In this document: piece by piece, positions 52,838 through 60,735 of the stretch | Numbering within the stretch: the first letter of the stretch is position 1 | Layout of the letters: each line of letters starts with the position of its first letter | Source: Candidatus Saccharimonadota bacterium | Lineage (GTDB): Bacteria > Patescibacteriota > Saccharimonadia > Saccharimonadales > Saccharimonadaceae | NCBI GenBank assembly: GCA_905371595.1 | Contig: CAJPLU010000001.1 | Location: forward strand, 1 to 64,000 | DNA length: 64,000 nucleotides | Direction: 5' to 3' | Program-made: the position numbers and the translations under genes | Notes under the pieces: model-generated | What the model saw: only the letters and a program-made list of their open reading frames with translations | Told to the model about the DNA's origin: nothing | Databases searched by the model: none

Positions 52838-53881
52838 CTATGCTTTTTCTGAGTTTTTGCCAGGTATCTCTAACGGCTCTTGCTCAATGGTGATACCAAA
52901 TTTTTGGTAAACGGTGTCAATAATTTTTTGGCGAGCTTGCGCTAGATCTTCATAGCTCTGTGCCGATTCATTGATAAGGACTAGCGCGTTTTTGTCGTGG
53001 ACGCGCATACCATAATGAAGCGTACCTTTGAGCCCGCATTGATCAATTAGCCAGCCAGTTGGAATTTTGTATGTATCATGCGACATATCATAATGCGGGA
53101 CATCAGGATACTTCTGCTGCAATTTAGATAATTTATCAGCCGAAACAACAGCGTTCTTGAAGAACGAACCAGTGTTTGGGCGGACTTTCGGGTCGGGCAA
53201 CTTATCAAAGCGAATCTTCATCACAACTTCGCGTAATGTTTGCGGTGAATAATCGTGAATATCGTGCTCGTCTAAATAACGCTGAATCGCTGCATAAAAC
53301 GGCGGTCGAGATTGATGCCGCGACAAGCTAAACGTCACTGACGTTATGATATAGCGCCCCGCCCAACGACCGCGAAAAATACTATGACGATATGCAAAGT
53401 CACACTCAGCATTGCTAATAGTTACAAATTGGTTATCGCGCGTATCGTAGGCATTGACCGAGACAATCGTCGAAGCAGCCTCTTGTCCATAAGCGCCGAT
53501 ATTCTGAACTGGCGCCGCACCGACCGTACCAGGGATCGCCGACAGGCACTCCACGCCGCTGAGATTCATCTCGACCGTCCGCCGTACGAAGTCATCCCAA
53601 ACCTCGCCAGCACCAGCTACAATCGTCACCAAATCGTCAGTTTCGTCAACAACTTCAAAACCTGGAATGCGATTGAGTATAATAAGTCCGTCGAAGCCCT
53701 CGTCATGCGCTAACGTATTGCTGCCGCCGCCGAGAACGTATATATCCAGATTGTGCTCATGAGCATAGCGTGCTGCTTCGGCGATATCGGCGCGAGTTCT
53801 AGCCTCGACAATTTGCCGAGCCAAGCCGCCGAGCTGCATAGTTGTAAGCTTTTTGAGAGAGATGTCCTGCTGTATGTTCAT
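52838..53881 (-). CDS. murB: UDP-N-acetylenolpyruvoylglucosamine reductase
   Basis: MurB reduces the MurA product to UDP-MurNAc with NADPH and FAD. The 347-aa protein shows the FAD-binding LGGGSNTLA (about 49-57), SAIPGTVGAAPVQNIGAYG and NTGSFFKNAVV with the catalytic Ser. An upstream in-frame start (53995) would run through the divergent tRNA-Arg gene, so ATG 53881, with TATAAT ending 6 nt upstream, is chosen. murA lies 6.7 kb away on the same strand. Confidence 0.95.
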   Translation of the reverse strand: MNIQQDISLKKLTTMQLGGLARQIVEARTRADIAEAARYAHEHNLDIYVLGGGSNTLAHDEGFDGLIILNRIPGFEVVDETDDLVTIVAGAGEVWDDFVRRTVEMNLSGVECLSAIPGTVGAAPVQNIGAYGQEAASTIVSVNAYDTRDNQFVTISNAECDFAYRHSIFRGRWAGRYIITSVTFSLSRHQSRPPFYAAIQRYLDEHDIHDYSPQTLREVVMKIRFDKLPDPKVRPNTGSFFKNAVVSADKLSKLQQKYPDVPHYDMSHDTYKIPTGWLIDQCGLKGTLHYGMRVHDKNALVLINESAQSYEDLAQARQKIIDTVYQKFGITIEQEPLEIPGKNSEKA

Positions 53882-53887
53882 AGTTTG

Positions 53888-53893
53888 ATTATA
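53888..53893 (-). promoter_or_regulatory. -10 box of murB
   Basis: TATAAT ends 6 nt before the murB ATG, 10 bp from the divergent tRNA-Arg -10 box (53904-53909), so the two promoters cannot be occupied at once. Confidence 0.6.
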
Positions 53894-53900
53894 CAATATG

Positions 53901-53909
53901 TGATATAAT
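53901..53909 (+). promoter_or_regulatory. extended -10 promoter of the tandem tRNA-Arg genes
   Basis: TGA-TATAAT ends 8 nt before the first base of tRNA-Arg(TCG), so the transcript may begin at or within 1-2 nt of the mature 5' end. Confidence 0.65.
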
Positions 53910-53917
53910 TGCGATAG

Positions 53918-53994
53918 GCGCCCGTAGCTCAGCGGATTAGAGTACTTGGCTTCGAACCAAGGGGTCGCAGGTTCGAATCCTGCCGGGCGCACCA
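53918..53994 (+). tRNA. tRNA-Arg (anticodon TCG)
   Basis: Acceptor GCGCCCG/CGGGCGC, anticodon stem CTTGG/CCAAG with loop CTTCGAA, T-loop TTCGAAT, encoded CCA. Reads CGA. Confidence 0.96.
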
Positions 53995-53999
53995 AACGT

Positions 54000-54076
54000 G
54001 CCCCGTTAGCTCAACTGGATAGAGCGTTGGTTTCCGGTACCAAAGGTTGCAGGTTCGATTCCTGTGCGGGGTACCA
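54000..54076 (+). tRNA. tRNA-Arg (anticodon CCG)
   Basis: Acceptor GCCCCGT/GCGGGGT (two G-T pairs), anticodon stem TTGGT/ACCAA with loop TTCCGGT, T-loop TTCGATT, encoded CCA. Reads CGG. It follows tRNA-Arg(TCG) by 5 nt on one transcript. Confidence 0.95.
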
Positions 54077-54079
54077 AAG

Positions 54080-54108
54080 ATAGCAGCAATGACAGCTGTC
54101 TATTTTTA
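54080..54108 (+). terminator. terminator of the tandem tRNA-Arg genes
   Basis: ATAGCAGC and GCTG-t-CTAT pair around a 7-nt loop, followed by TTTTTAATTT. Confidence 0.75.
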
Positions 54109-54187
54109 ATTTGATCGATTAATTCGTTATTTGACTTTCCATATCGCCTATGCTTAAATTGAAGTATTGTATTCTGAGGAGAGGAAT

Positions 54188-56425
54188 ATGGAAAACCAAC
54201 AAGCAAACCATAGAAAGATAAAAGTTGTTATCGGGATATTGGCCGCTACACTAGCAGCATTTTTGTTGTACTGGCTGTTTACCAGTTTGATTAGCATGAA
54301 CCAGCATAATCAGACAAATCAAGGACCTAGCCGTAGTACTACTTCTCAAGTAGACGACGAAAATAGCAAGCCGCAGCGACCAGATTCGGATTCAGAACCA
54401 AGCTCGAACCCGGACGGCAAGAACGAGACTAGCCAGACCAAGACTGACGAGTCCACGAACAGTTCGCCTAGTGATTCTACCAAGACGACTGAAAATGGCG
54501 TCTCGGTTGTCAAGAATCACAATACTTATCATTACCGCCAAATAGCGTCGCCGGGCAGACCGTCAATTCACAATGCTGCTAACCATCAACCTGCGAATAC
54601 TCCGTCCACTAAGCCCGGCAATAACAAACCGACTACACCGCCCAATCCGTCCAAGCCGCCTAAGCCAACGCCCGAGCCAACGCAGGCAGCTGTAAAAATC
54701 GTCGGTGCAGCAGAGGTCGGCTCAACCCTAATCGCGCAAATCGACGATCCTGACGGGTTGAAAGACGGCGGTATACGGTATTATCAATGGTTTGCCGACG
54801 GCGCGGCTATTCCTGGCGCCAGCTATTTCTCGTACAAGTTGACACCAGCCGAAGCTGGCAAAAAAATCACCGTCAAAACAACTCATGCTAACAACAAAAA
54901 CGTAATGAAAGATTTAATTAGCTCAGCTACGATAGCTGTCGGCAACGCCGCATCAAATAATAACCATGGTAGCGTCACCATCGACGGAATAAACCGAGTC
55001 GGACAATTATTCACTGCTCACATTACCGATGCTGATGGCGTGCCAGAGAGCGGTATTACTTACAGGTGGTACGAATTTTACGGCAAATTCCTGGGAACTG
55101 GCAAAACTCTCGTACAAACCAGAGACCACCTGGGCATGCAAGTCATCGTCCAAGCCAGTTACACCGACAAAAAAGGACATAAAGAGAGCGTCACCAGCGG
55201 ATTTAGCGGGTCAGTCGTCGATAATTCAGGCGGCGGCACTGGCGCGGGGATAATCAGTCCTGCTGCGACTGCGCCAAAAATTACTCTTCATGGACCAGCC
55301 AGCGTCAAAGAAGGCGAAACCGCTGTTTACACGGCGACTTTAGACAAAGCAGCCAGTACCGATGTTAGCGCGGATATCAAGATCACGCACAATACTAGCA
55401 ATCCGAACAATCTCAACATCCGTTGGGACAGCCAGCGAGTGGTTATTAAAGCCGGAGAAACCAGCGCCAAATTCTACATTGACACCAATGCCGGCACTGG
55501 CGGTAAAGGCAAAACTTACACCGTTTCTCTTAGCAACGCTGTCGCTGGCATGGTCAATAAAACAAACACCAACCCTTCTACTACAGTCAATGCTCAATCG
55601 GTCTTTATGCTATCATACGTTTATCCGCTCGCCAAAGCTGGCGGTAGCGAGTTCTCTGACTACTGGAAAGCTGTTCATGCAGCAGGCAGCAATAAAATCC
55701 CGTACACACTCATCATGGCAGACGGCAACCCTGACGCTAAACTCGACCCAGGTTATGTGCGGCTGCTAAAAAGAAACGCCGAACTTGGCTTCAAGACTGT
55801 CGCTTACATTCGCACTGTTCAGCAGACTCGCCCAATTGCCGAAGTTAAAGCCGCCATGGCTAAGTTCATTGAACTTTACGGAGCGGACAAAATTCACGGA
55901 TTCTACTTCGACGAGATATCATCCAGAAATAACAGCGCAACGGCTTACATGGCAGAATTATACAACTACACGAAAAGCACTTACGGCAACAAGTTGGTCG
56001 TCGCCAATCCTGGTACTCATATCACCGACGCAATTGCACCATACGCCGATATTTTCATGACTAACGAAGGCACTGCTGACGAATATATTAATAACTATAA
56101 GACCGCTTACTCTGCCTTTGAAAACGACCCAGCAAACTCCCATCGTATTTTCCATACGATTTATGCCGCAAAGGCTGGCGATTACCAAAAAATAATCAAT
56201 TTATCGCGCCAGCGCAATGCCGGCTGGGTATTCATCACCACCGATAGTACGATACCTGATGGCAGGCCGTACAATGATTTGGCAAAGAATTTCCCTAGCC
56301 TCGTTGATAGCATCAACAATTTAGGCCGCCAACCGCTTGATCCAAATAGAGCCACGGAACAACCTTTGCTATCCGGCGCGATAATCAGCGGATCATCTGT
56401 CACCACAACTATACTTAGCCAATAA
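54188..56425 (+). CDS. surface protein with Ig-like, Calx-beta-like and spherulin-4-type domains
   Basis: A 745-aa exported protein. Order: signal-anchor helix (about 13-37), a long Ser/Thr/Pro/Asn linker (to about 165), two Ig-like domains of the IVGAAEVGSTL...YQWF type (about 170-355), a Calx-beta-like domain (SVKEGETAVYTATL, about 375-465) and a C-terminal TIM-barrel-like domain (about 480-715) with the spherulin-4 pattern VAYIRTV...IHGFYFDEIS. That family is glycoside-hydrolase-like, so binding or cleavage of surface polysaccharide is plausible. ATG 54188 has GAGGAG 6 nt upstream. Confidence 0.82.
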   Translation: MENQQANHRKIKVVIGILAATLAAFLLYWLFTSLISMNQHNQTNQGPSRSTTSQVDDENSKPQRPDSDSEPSSNPDGKNETSQTKTDESTNSSPSDSTKTTENGVSVVKNHNTYHYRQIASPGRPSIHNAANHQPANTPSTKPGNNKPTTPPNPSKPPKPTPEPTQAAVKIVGAAEVGSTLIAQIDDPDGLKDGGIRYYQWFADGAAIPGASYFSYKLTPAEAGKKITVKTTHANNKNVMKDLISSATIAVGNAASNNNHGSVTIDGINRVGQLFTAHITDADGVPESGITYRWYEFYGKFLGTGKTLVQTRDHLGMQVIVQASYTDKKGHKESVTSGFSGSVVDNSGGGTGAGIISPAATAPKITLHGPASVKEGETAVYTATLDKAASTDVSADIKITHNTSNPNNLNIRWDSQRVVIKAGETSAKFYIDTNAGTGGKGKTYTVSLSNAVAGMVNKTNTNPSTTVNAQSVFMLSYVYPLAKAGGSEFSDYWKAVHAAGSNKIPYTLIMADGNPDAKLDPGYVRLLKRNAELGFKTVAYIRTVQQTRPIAEVKAAMAKFIELYGADKIHGFYFDEISSRNNSATAYMAELYNYTKSTYGNKLVVANPGTHITDAIAPYADIFMTNEGTADEYINNYKTAYSAFENDPANSHRIFHTIYAAKAGDYQKIINLSRQRNAGWVFITTDSTIPDGRPYNDLAKNFPSLVDSINNLGRQPLDPNRATEQPLLSGAIISGSSVTTTILSQ

Positions 56426-56436
56426 TCGTATCGGTA

Positions 56437-56445
56437 TGCTACACT
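56437..56445 (+). promoter_or_regulatory. extended -10 promoter of the 197-aa membrane protein
   Basis: TGC-TACACT ends 6 nt before ATG 56452, favouring it over the ATG at 56446. Confidence 0.45.
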
Positions 56446-56451
56446 ATGTTT

Positions 56452-57045
56452 ATGGTTACCAAGGCAAATAAATCTCCCAAGAAGACTCGCAAGCAGCGTG
56501 TCAAACACATTACAAAAACAGACACTCACTTCATGGTGCGCCGAAGCTTACTGGTGTATGCGATATTGGTTTTTGTGCTTTTTTGGCTAACAGCTATGAG
56601 CGTATATCTAGTCGACAGAATGGTCGTAGAATACACCAACACTGCCCGCTATAACCAAATTCATAGTATATATAGCAATTTGAAGCTAGATAAATCTTAT
56701 AGACTGGCGGTTTATAAAAGTAATATTTCAAATGATAAGTCTATCACTACAGAGTATGGACATAATACTTCCGTAAGTAAAACTCGTATGGATTTAACCA
56801 AAAAAATTAAAGAGGCTGGCTTCTCGCTTATCAGTACGAAAGATAAAGATACTATCGTTCAAAGCGATACGTTCAAGGATACTAACGGCCATATTTTATA
56901 CCTGAGCGTTATACCGCAGGCGCTGCATAAAGATTATACATACGGCACCTCCGAGATAGCCAAGCCGTACGCCAAAGTAGACGCCAATAAATTCGACCAC
57001 GAGCCAACTAGCTACGTCACTATCAAAATAAGCCTTGGCGACTAG
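56452..57045 (+). CDS. single-TM protein, unknown function
   Basis: A 197-aa protein I do not recognise. It has a very basic N-terminus (about 1-28, Lys/Arg/Thr), one transmembrane helix (about 31-53) and an outer domain of about 140 residues rich in Lys, Tyr, Thr and Ser. It follows the spherulin-4-type surface protein by about 26 nt on the same strand but appears to have its own -10 box. Confidence 0.65.
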   Translation: MVTKANKSPKKTRKQRVKHITKTDTHFMVRRSLLVYAILVFVLFWLTAMSVYLVDRMVVEYTNTARYNQIHSIYSNLKLDKSYRLAVYKSNISNDKSITTEYGHNTSVSKTRMDLTKKIKEAGFSLISTKDKDTIVQSDTFKDTNGHILYLSVIPQALHKDYTYGTSEIAKPYAKVDANKFDHEPTSYVTIKISLGD

Positions 57046-57081
57046 TGGGATAATTGCCGGCAAAAATACGAAACGCATGCC

Positions 57082-57110
57082 TTGCATTAGATAATTTTTC
57101 GTGTTATAAT
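57082..57110 (+). promoter_or_regulatory. promoter of the TPR-like gene
   Basis: TTGCAT (57082-57087), 17-bp spacer and TGT-TATAAT (57105-57110), ending 6 nt before ATG 57117. Confidence 0.8.
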
Positions 57111-57116
57111 ATAAGT

Positions 57117-57833
57117 ATGGAGACTAAAGACAGCGAGTTGGATTTTGGCGAACTTTCAAAATCGACCGCGCAAGCAACTCGCGATGGACCCTATTACCCT
57201 GCTGCGACACTAGCGATAATGGCATACGATACAACGTCAGATCCATCCGAAAAGGCTCGGATGGCGCGCGACGCGGGTAATGCCTATAGACATTTAGGCA
57301 ACTACGAAGAAGCTGAAAAGTGGCTTACTAAGGCAGTTGATCAACACAAAACTTTAGCTGAACAAGAACCAAATCGCAGCACGCTGCGCGAACTGGGAGC
57401 TAGCGCAGCCATGCTGGCAACCATGCAATTGTCACGCATAGCAAGCGATGAAACTTTTGATACTCCAGAAAATAATACCAAGACTGTTGAAACTTTTCGT
57501 TACGGACTAGAGAAACTCAAGAATTCGCACAAACATGCCGACGGACTAAATCGTATTGATCAATATGATATTAATTTTACCGCTCGAGCCAGCTACGCCG
57601 AGACGCTTGCCGGCAATAAAAAGCGAGGCTTGGCACTCGGCGTCAGAGCGGTGCGGCTAGCATTCTGGTCCGAGTCGCCACAGCTTGATACCACTAATAC
57701 GTCCCTCAGCAAAAAAGAACGCTACAGAACCAAAGCACGGGCGCTCGTGCGCGGTATTGGCGCGCTTGCCGTTGGTATTGTTGCGCCTATCAATCGCCGC
57801 GCCGCCAAAACTCTTGTTAGAAAACTTTCTTAA
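57117..57833 (+). CDS. TPR-like helical protein
   Basis: A 238-aa soluble protein. Residues about 45-80 read like a tetratricopeptide unit (ARMARDAGNAYRHLGNYEEAEKWLTKAV), and a second weaker helical pair follows. The C-terminus is basic with a Gly/Ala/Ile run (about 205-225) that could lie on a membrane. The start at 57117 is set by a consensus promoter ending 6 nt upstream; an in-frame upstream start (57054) would begin in the promoter region. It converges with the Clp gene, overlapping by 4 nt. Partner unknown. Confidence 0.72.
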   Translation: METKDSELDFGELSKSTAQATRDGPYYPAATLAIMAYDTTSDPSEKARMARDAGNAYRHLGNYEEAEKWLTKAVDQHKTLAEQEPNRSTLRELGASAAMLATMQLSRIASDETFDTPENNTKTVETFRYGLEKLKNSHKHADGLNRIDQYDINFTARASYAETLAGNKKRGLALGVRAVRLAFWSESPQLDTTNTSLSKKERYRTKARALVRGIGALAVGIVAPINRRAAKTLVRKLS

Positions 57834-60292
57834 GCTTGGTTCTGCTGGTTAGGCACATCGCCTTGCAATGGAACTACTTGCGATTCAGATTCTTCAAAAA
57901 TTCGCCGTACTTGCTCGGCATCAATGTTCACCGAATCGCCCGGATTGACCGCCCCCGATAGCATGAGCTTAGCGATAGTATTCTCCACCGCTTTCTGAAC
58001 AACGCGGCGCATCGGCCGAGCGCCTAGCCGCGGGTCGTATCCTTGCTGAACGAGAAGCTGTTTCGCGTCGTCATCAACAGTCACTGACACTTTTTGCGGC
58101 AATAGAGTTTTGTTGACGCCAGCCAGAATCAAATCAAGCACTTGCACCAACTCGGCCGGCGTAAACGGACGAAAGAGCACAATTTCGTCGAAGCGATTGA
58201 GAAACTCTGGCCGAAACTGGTTCGAACTAATTAATTCGTTGATAAACTGCTGTTCAAACTGCTCAAGCCGATAGCCGCGCTCGATATATTCGCGGATCCT
58301 ATCAGCGCCAGCATTGCTAGTAGCAATTACGATGGCATCGCGAAAGCTGATCTCACGGTTCTTGGCGTCGCGCAAAATCCCTTCGTCGAGTAATTGCAGC
58401 AGCGTGGTTAGCACTTCTGGCGCAGCCTTCTCGATCTCGTCGAGCAACACCACGCTGAAGGGCTGCTTCATTACTTGCGCAGTCAAGCTCATCGGGTCGT
58501 CTGCGCCATCAGCGATTAAACGAGCGACATCCTCAGAGCGAACAAACTCATTCAAATCTAAGCGGATTAACTTGCCTTCGCCGCCAAAGTATACGTCGGC
58601 CAGCGCTTTTGATAATTCCGTCTTGCCCACGCCAGTCGGCCCCAAAAACAGAAAAGTACCAATCGGCCGATTCTCATTACGCACACCCGCGCGAGCGCGG
58701 CGCAGAGCATCGCTAACGACATTAACAGCGCGAACTTGATTAACCATTCGTTCATGAATTAGATCCTCCATATGTAGCAGCCGCTCGCGGTCTTCGGTCG
58801 TATTAGCTACGCTAACTTTAACGTCCATTGTCCGCTCGATTGCTTGCTGTACAGAATTCATAGTCACGATACCAGACTCGCTGAAACTAGCCGCCGACTC
58901 TAGCAATTTAAGCGCCCGGCCAGGCATGGCTATATCGTGAATGTAACGCTGGCTCAAGCGATAAGCTTCGTTAATCGCTTGGATCATATAAGTAACTTTG
59001 CGGTTGAACTCAATAGCAATCAACTGTTCTTGCAGAACCTTTTTAGTCTCTGCTTCGTTGGTTTCGGCGACATTAATACGGTTAAGCGAGTTAGCTAACG
59101 ACGGGTTGCGACGGCTAATTTCGAGATAGCGCTGTTCGTCCATGCTTAAAATTAAGCGTAACCTGCCAGCGTCTAAAATCGGCTGCAAAACATTTGTTAA
59201 ATCTACTGACCCCACGCCCTCTTCAAAAAACAACTGCGCGTCATCGAGGCAAACAATGATGTTTTTAGCGTTATAGGCCTCGCCCAAAACCTGCATGATT
59301 AAGTTTTCGAGCTCGCCGCGGCCTGGCGCTGCCGCAATCAGCGATGCCGAGTCAAGAATGAAGATCTGGCGGAAGCGAAGATTTTCGGGTACATTTGCAT
59401 CAGCATCCAAAATTCGTTCCGCGAAAGCGTGAATTACTGATGTTTTACCAACGCCAGCTTGGCCGATAAGAACCGCATTTTGCCGCCCGCCAGTACCAAA
59501 AGCTTCCACTAGCTGATCAATCACCTGAACATGCGATGGTATGTCAATCGACAAAGTATTACGGCTAGCACCAATTTGCTCGCTGATATTCTGCCCGAAT
59601 CGCTCAAGATGCGGAATCCAGCCAAACGACCAATCACGCGCCAAGCCGCCAGTCCGCCGCCGCTGGCCAAAATGCCGAACGATCTCCATCAAATGTTCTT
59701 GCCACAAAATACCAGCATCCAAATCTTCATCTCCTAAATGAGTTTGCGCTATTATTGATTGATAATTCGGAAAGCTCCTCACTAGTGCTGTAGCTAATAC
59801 GGCACCGCTGATACGGTCTAGCTGATTGGCTTGGCGAATGTCGTCAGCTACACTCCACAGTTTGTCAACGGAAATCGTCGAACCCTCAGCGATAGTAGCT
59901 AAAAATGACGGCGTCATACCAAGCCGCACCCCCATGAATTGGCCGCTTGGCACCTCACCAATTACTTTAGCAATCTCTCGTACGCTCGGTTCTCGCGACA
60001 ACCGGCCTAACACGTCGCCCGCTAACAAATCATCAACTGAGCCGCCCCTGCCAGCTGGCAGATCGTGAACGTGCCAATTATAAAATTTCACCGCCATATA
60101 TAATACTGCCGCCAGAGCACCGCACAGCCAGCCTAGCGACAGACGCTCCATAGTTACTAGCATAGTACCCGATATCATCAGTAATAACGCTAACCATGAA
60201 AGGCTTTTTGCAATCATCGGCGACAGCAGCCGCCCAAAGCGCGCTTCGCTGGCTCGCTGAGACGCATACCTAAAAGTACCTAAAGATGCCAT
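57830..60292 (-). CDS. membrane-anchored ClpC/ClpB-like AAA+ ATPase
   Basis: A Hsp100-type unfoldase of 820 aa with two AAA+ modules: first Walker A GQAGVGKTS with LDDAQLFFEE, second GPTGVGKTE with LLDEIEKAAPEV, and a C-terminal D2-small domain. Instead of the usual N-domain pair it starts with two transmembrane helices (about 29-70), then a region resembling Clp-N only loosely. It is thus a membrane-fixed unfoldase. No ClpP is nearby. ATG 60292 lies inside the end of the upstream 127-aa membrane-protein gene (13-nt overlap), its probable partner. Confidence 0.85.
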   Translation of the reverse strand: MASLGTFRYASQRASEARFGRLLSPMIAKSLSWLALLLMISGTMLVTMERLSLGWLCGALAAVLYMAVKFYNWHVHDLPAGRGGSVDDLLAGDVLGRLSREPSVREIAKVIGEVPSGQFMGVRLGMTPSFLATIAEGSTISVDKLWSVADDIRQANQLDRISGAVLATALVRSFPNYQSIIAQTHLGDEDLDAGILWQEHLMEIVRHFGQRRRTGGLARDWSFGWIPHLERFGQNISEQIGASRNTLSIDIPSHVQVIDQLVEAFGTGGRQNAVLIGQAGVGKTSVIHAFAERILDADANVPENLRFRQIFILDSASLIAAAPGRGELENLIMQVLGEAYNAKNIIVCLDDAQLFFEEGVGSVDLTNVLQPILDAGRLRLILSMDEQRYLEISRRNPSLANSLNRINVAETNEAETKKVLQEQLIAIEFNRKVTYMIQAINEAYRLSQRYIHDIAMPGRALKLLESAASFSESGIVTMNSVQQAIERTMDVKVSVANTTEDRERLLHMEDLIHERMVNQVRAVNVVSDALRRARAGVRNENRPIGTFLFLGPTGVGKTELSKALADVYFGGEGKLIRLDLNEFVRSEDVARLIADGADDPMSLTAQVMKQPFSVVLLDEIEKAAPEVLTTLLQLLDEGILRDAKNREISFRDAIVIATSNAGADRIREYIERGYRLEQFEQQFINELISSNQFRPEFLNRFDEIVLFRPFTPAELVQVLDLILAGVNKTLLPQKVSVTVDDDAKQLLVQQGYDPRLGARPMRRVVQKAVENTIAKLMLSGAVNPGDSVNIDAEQVRRIFEESESQVVPLQGDVPNQQNQA

Positions 60293-60663
60293 GGTATCCA
60301 CCCCGATATTGCCGCAACAACCATTACCACCGGCATCGCTGGCACCAACGGCCAAATAGCCAAACGTAGTAGACCAATCAACAGCATCAAGCACAAGGCT
60401 GCTACACCTATCAGCAGCGTTATTATCCTTATAAAGCCGCCAATAATCCGCGACACTAAGCGATCAAAGAACGCCCGTAGTTGCACCCCGATTGGTCCGC
60501 GCACTTTCCCGGCTGAAATTTGCCGCCACGGCGCGAATAGTGTTTTGAGTAATAATCCCAGCGAAAACGTATCGTATAATCGCTCGATAGATTCCCAAAC
60601 ATCTACTGCTGCCCGCTTCCAACCAACGCTATACCACCACGAAATCATGCCCACGATAAACAT
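60280..60663 (-). CDS. small membrane protein coupled to the Clp-like ATPase
   Basis: A 127-aa protein without a known family. An amphipathic N-terminal part with several Trp (about 8-50) is followed by two hydrophobic helices (about 72-95 and 98-120). The start at ATG 60663 is chosen because TATAAT ends 9 nt upstream; the longer in-frame start would lie in the divergent murT gene. It overlaps the Clp gene, so a membrane complex of the two is likely. Confidence 0.65.
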   Translation of the reverse strand: MFIVGMISWWYSVGWKRAAVDVWESIERLYDTFSLGLLLKTLFAPWRQISAGKVRGPIGVQLRAFFDRLVSRIIGGFIRIITLLIGVAALCLMLLIGLLRLAIWPLVPAMPVVMVVAAISGWIPWHL

Positions 60664-60672
60664 ATGCTTTTT

Positions 60673-60678
60673 ATTATA
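60673..60678 (-). promoter_or_regulatory. -10 box of the membrane protein-Clp operon
   Basis: TATAAT ends 9 nt before ATG 60663, divergent to murT. Confidence 0.5.
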
Positions 60679-60722
60679 GTTCAAAAAGCGTTTGGACGCT
60701 ACTATAATGCGCCAAAAACAGG

Positions 60723-60728
60723 TATAAT
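60723..60728 (+). promoter_or_regulatory. -10 box of murT-gatD
   Basis: TATAAT ends 7 nt before ATG 60736. The ATG at 60727 overlaps the box, the same layout as at uvrD. Confidence 0.6.
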
Positions 60729-60735
60729 GAGTTTT

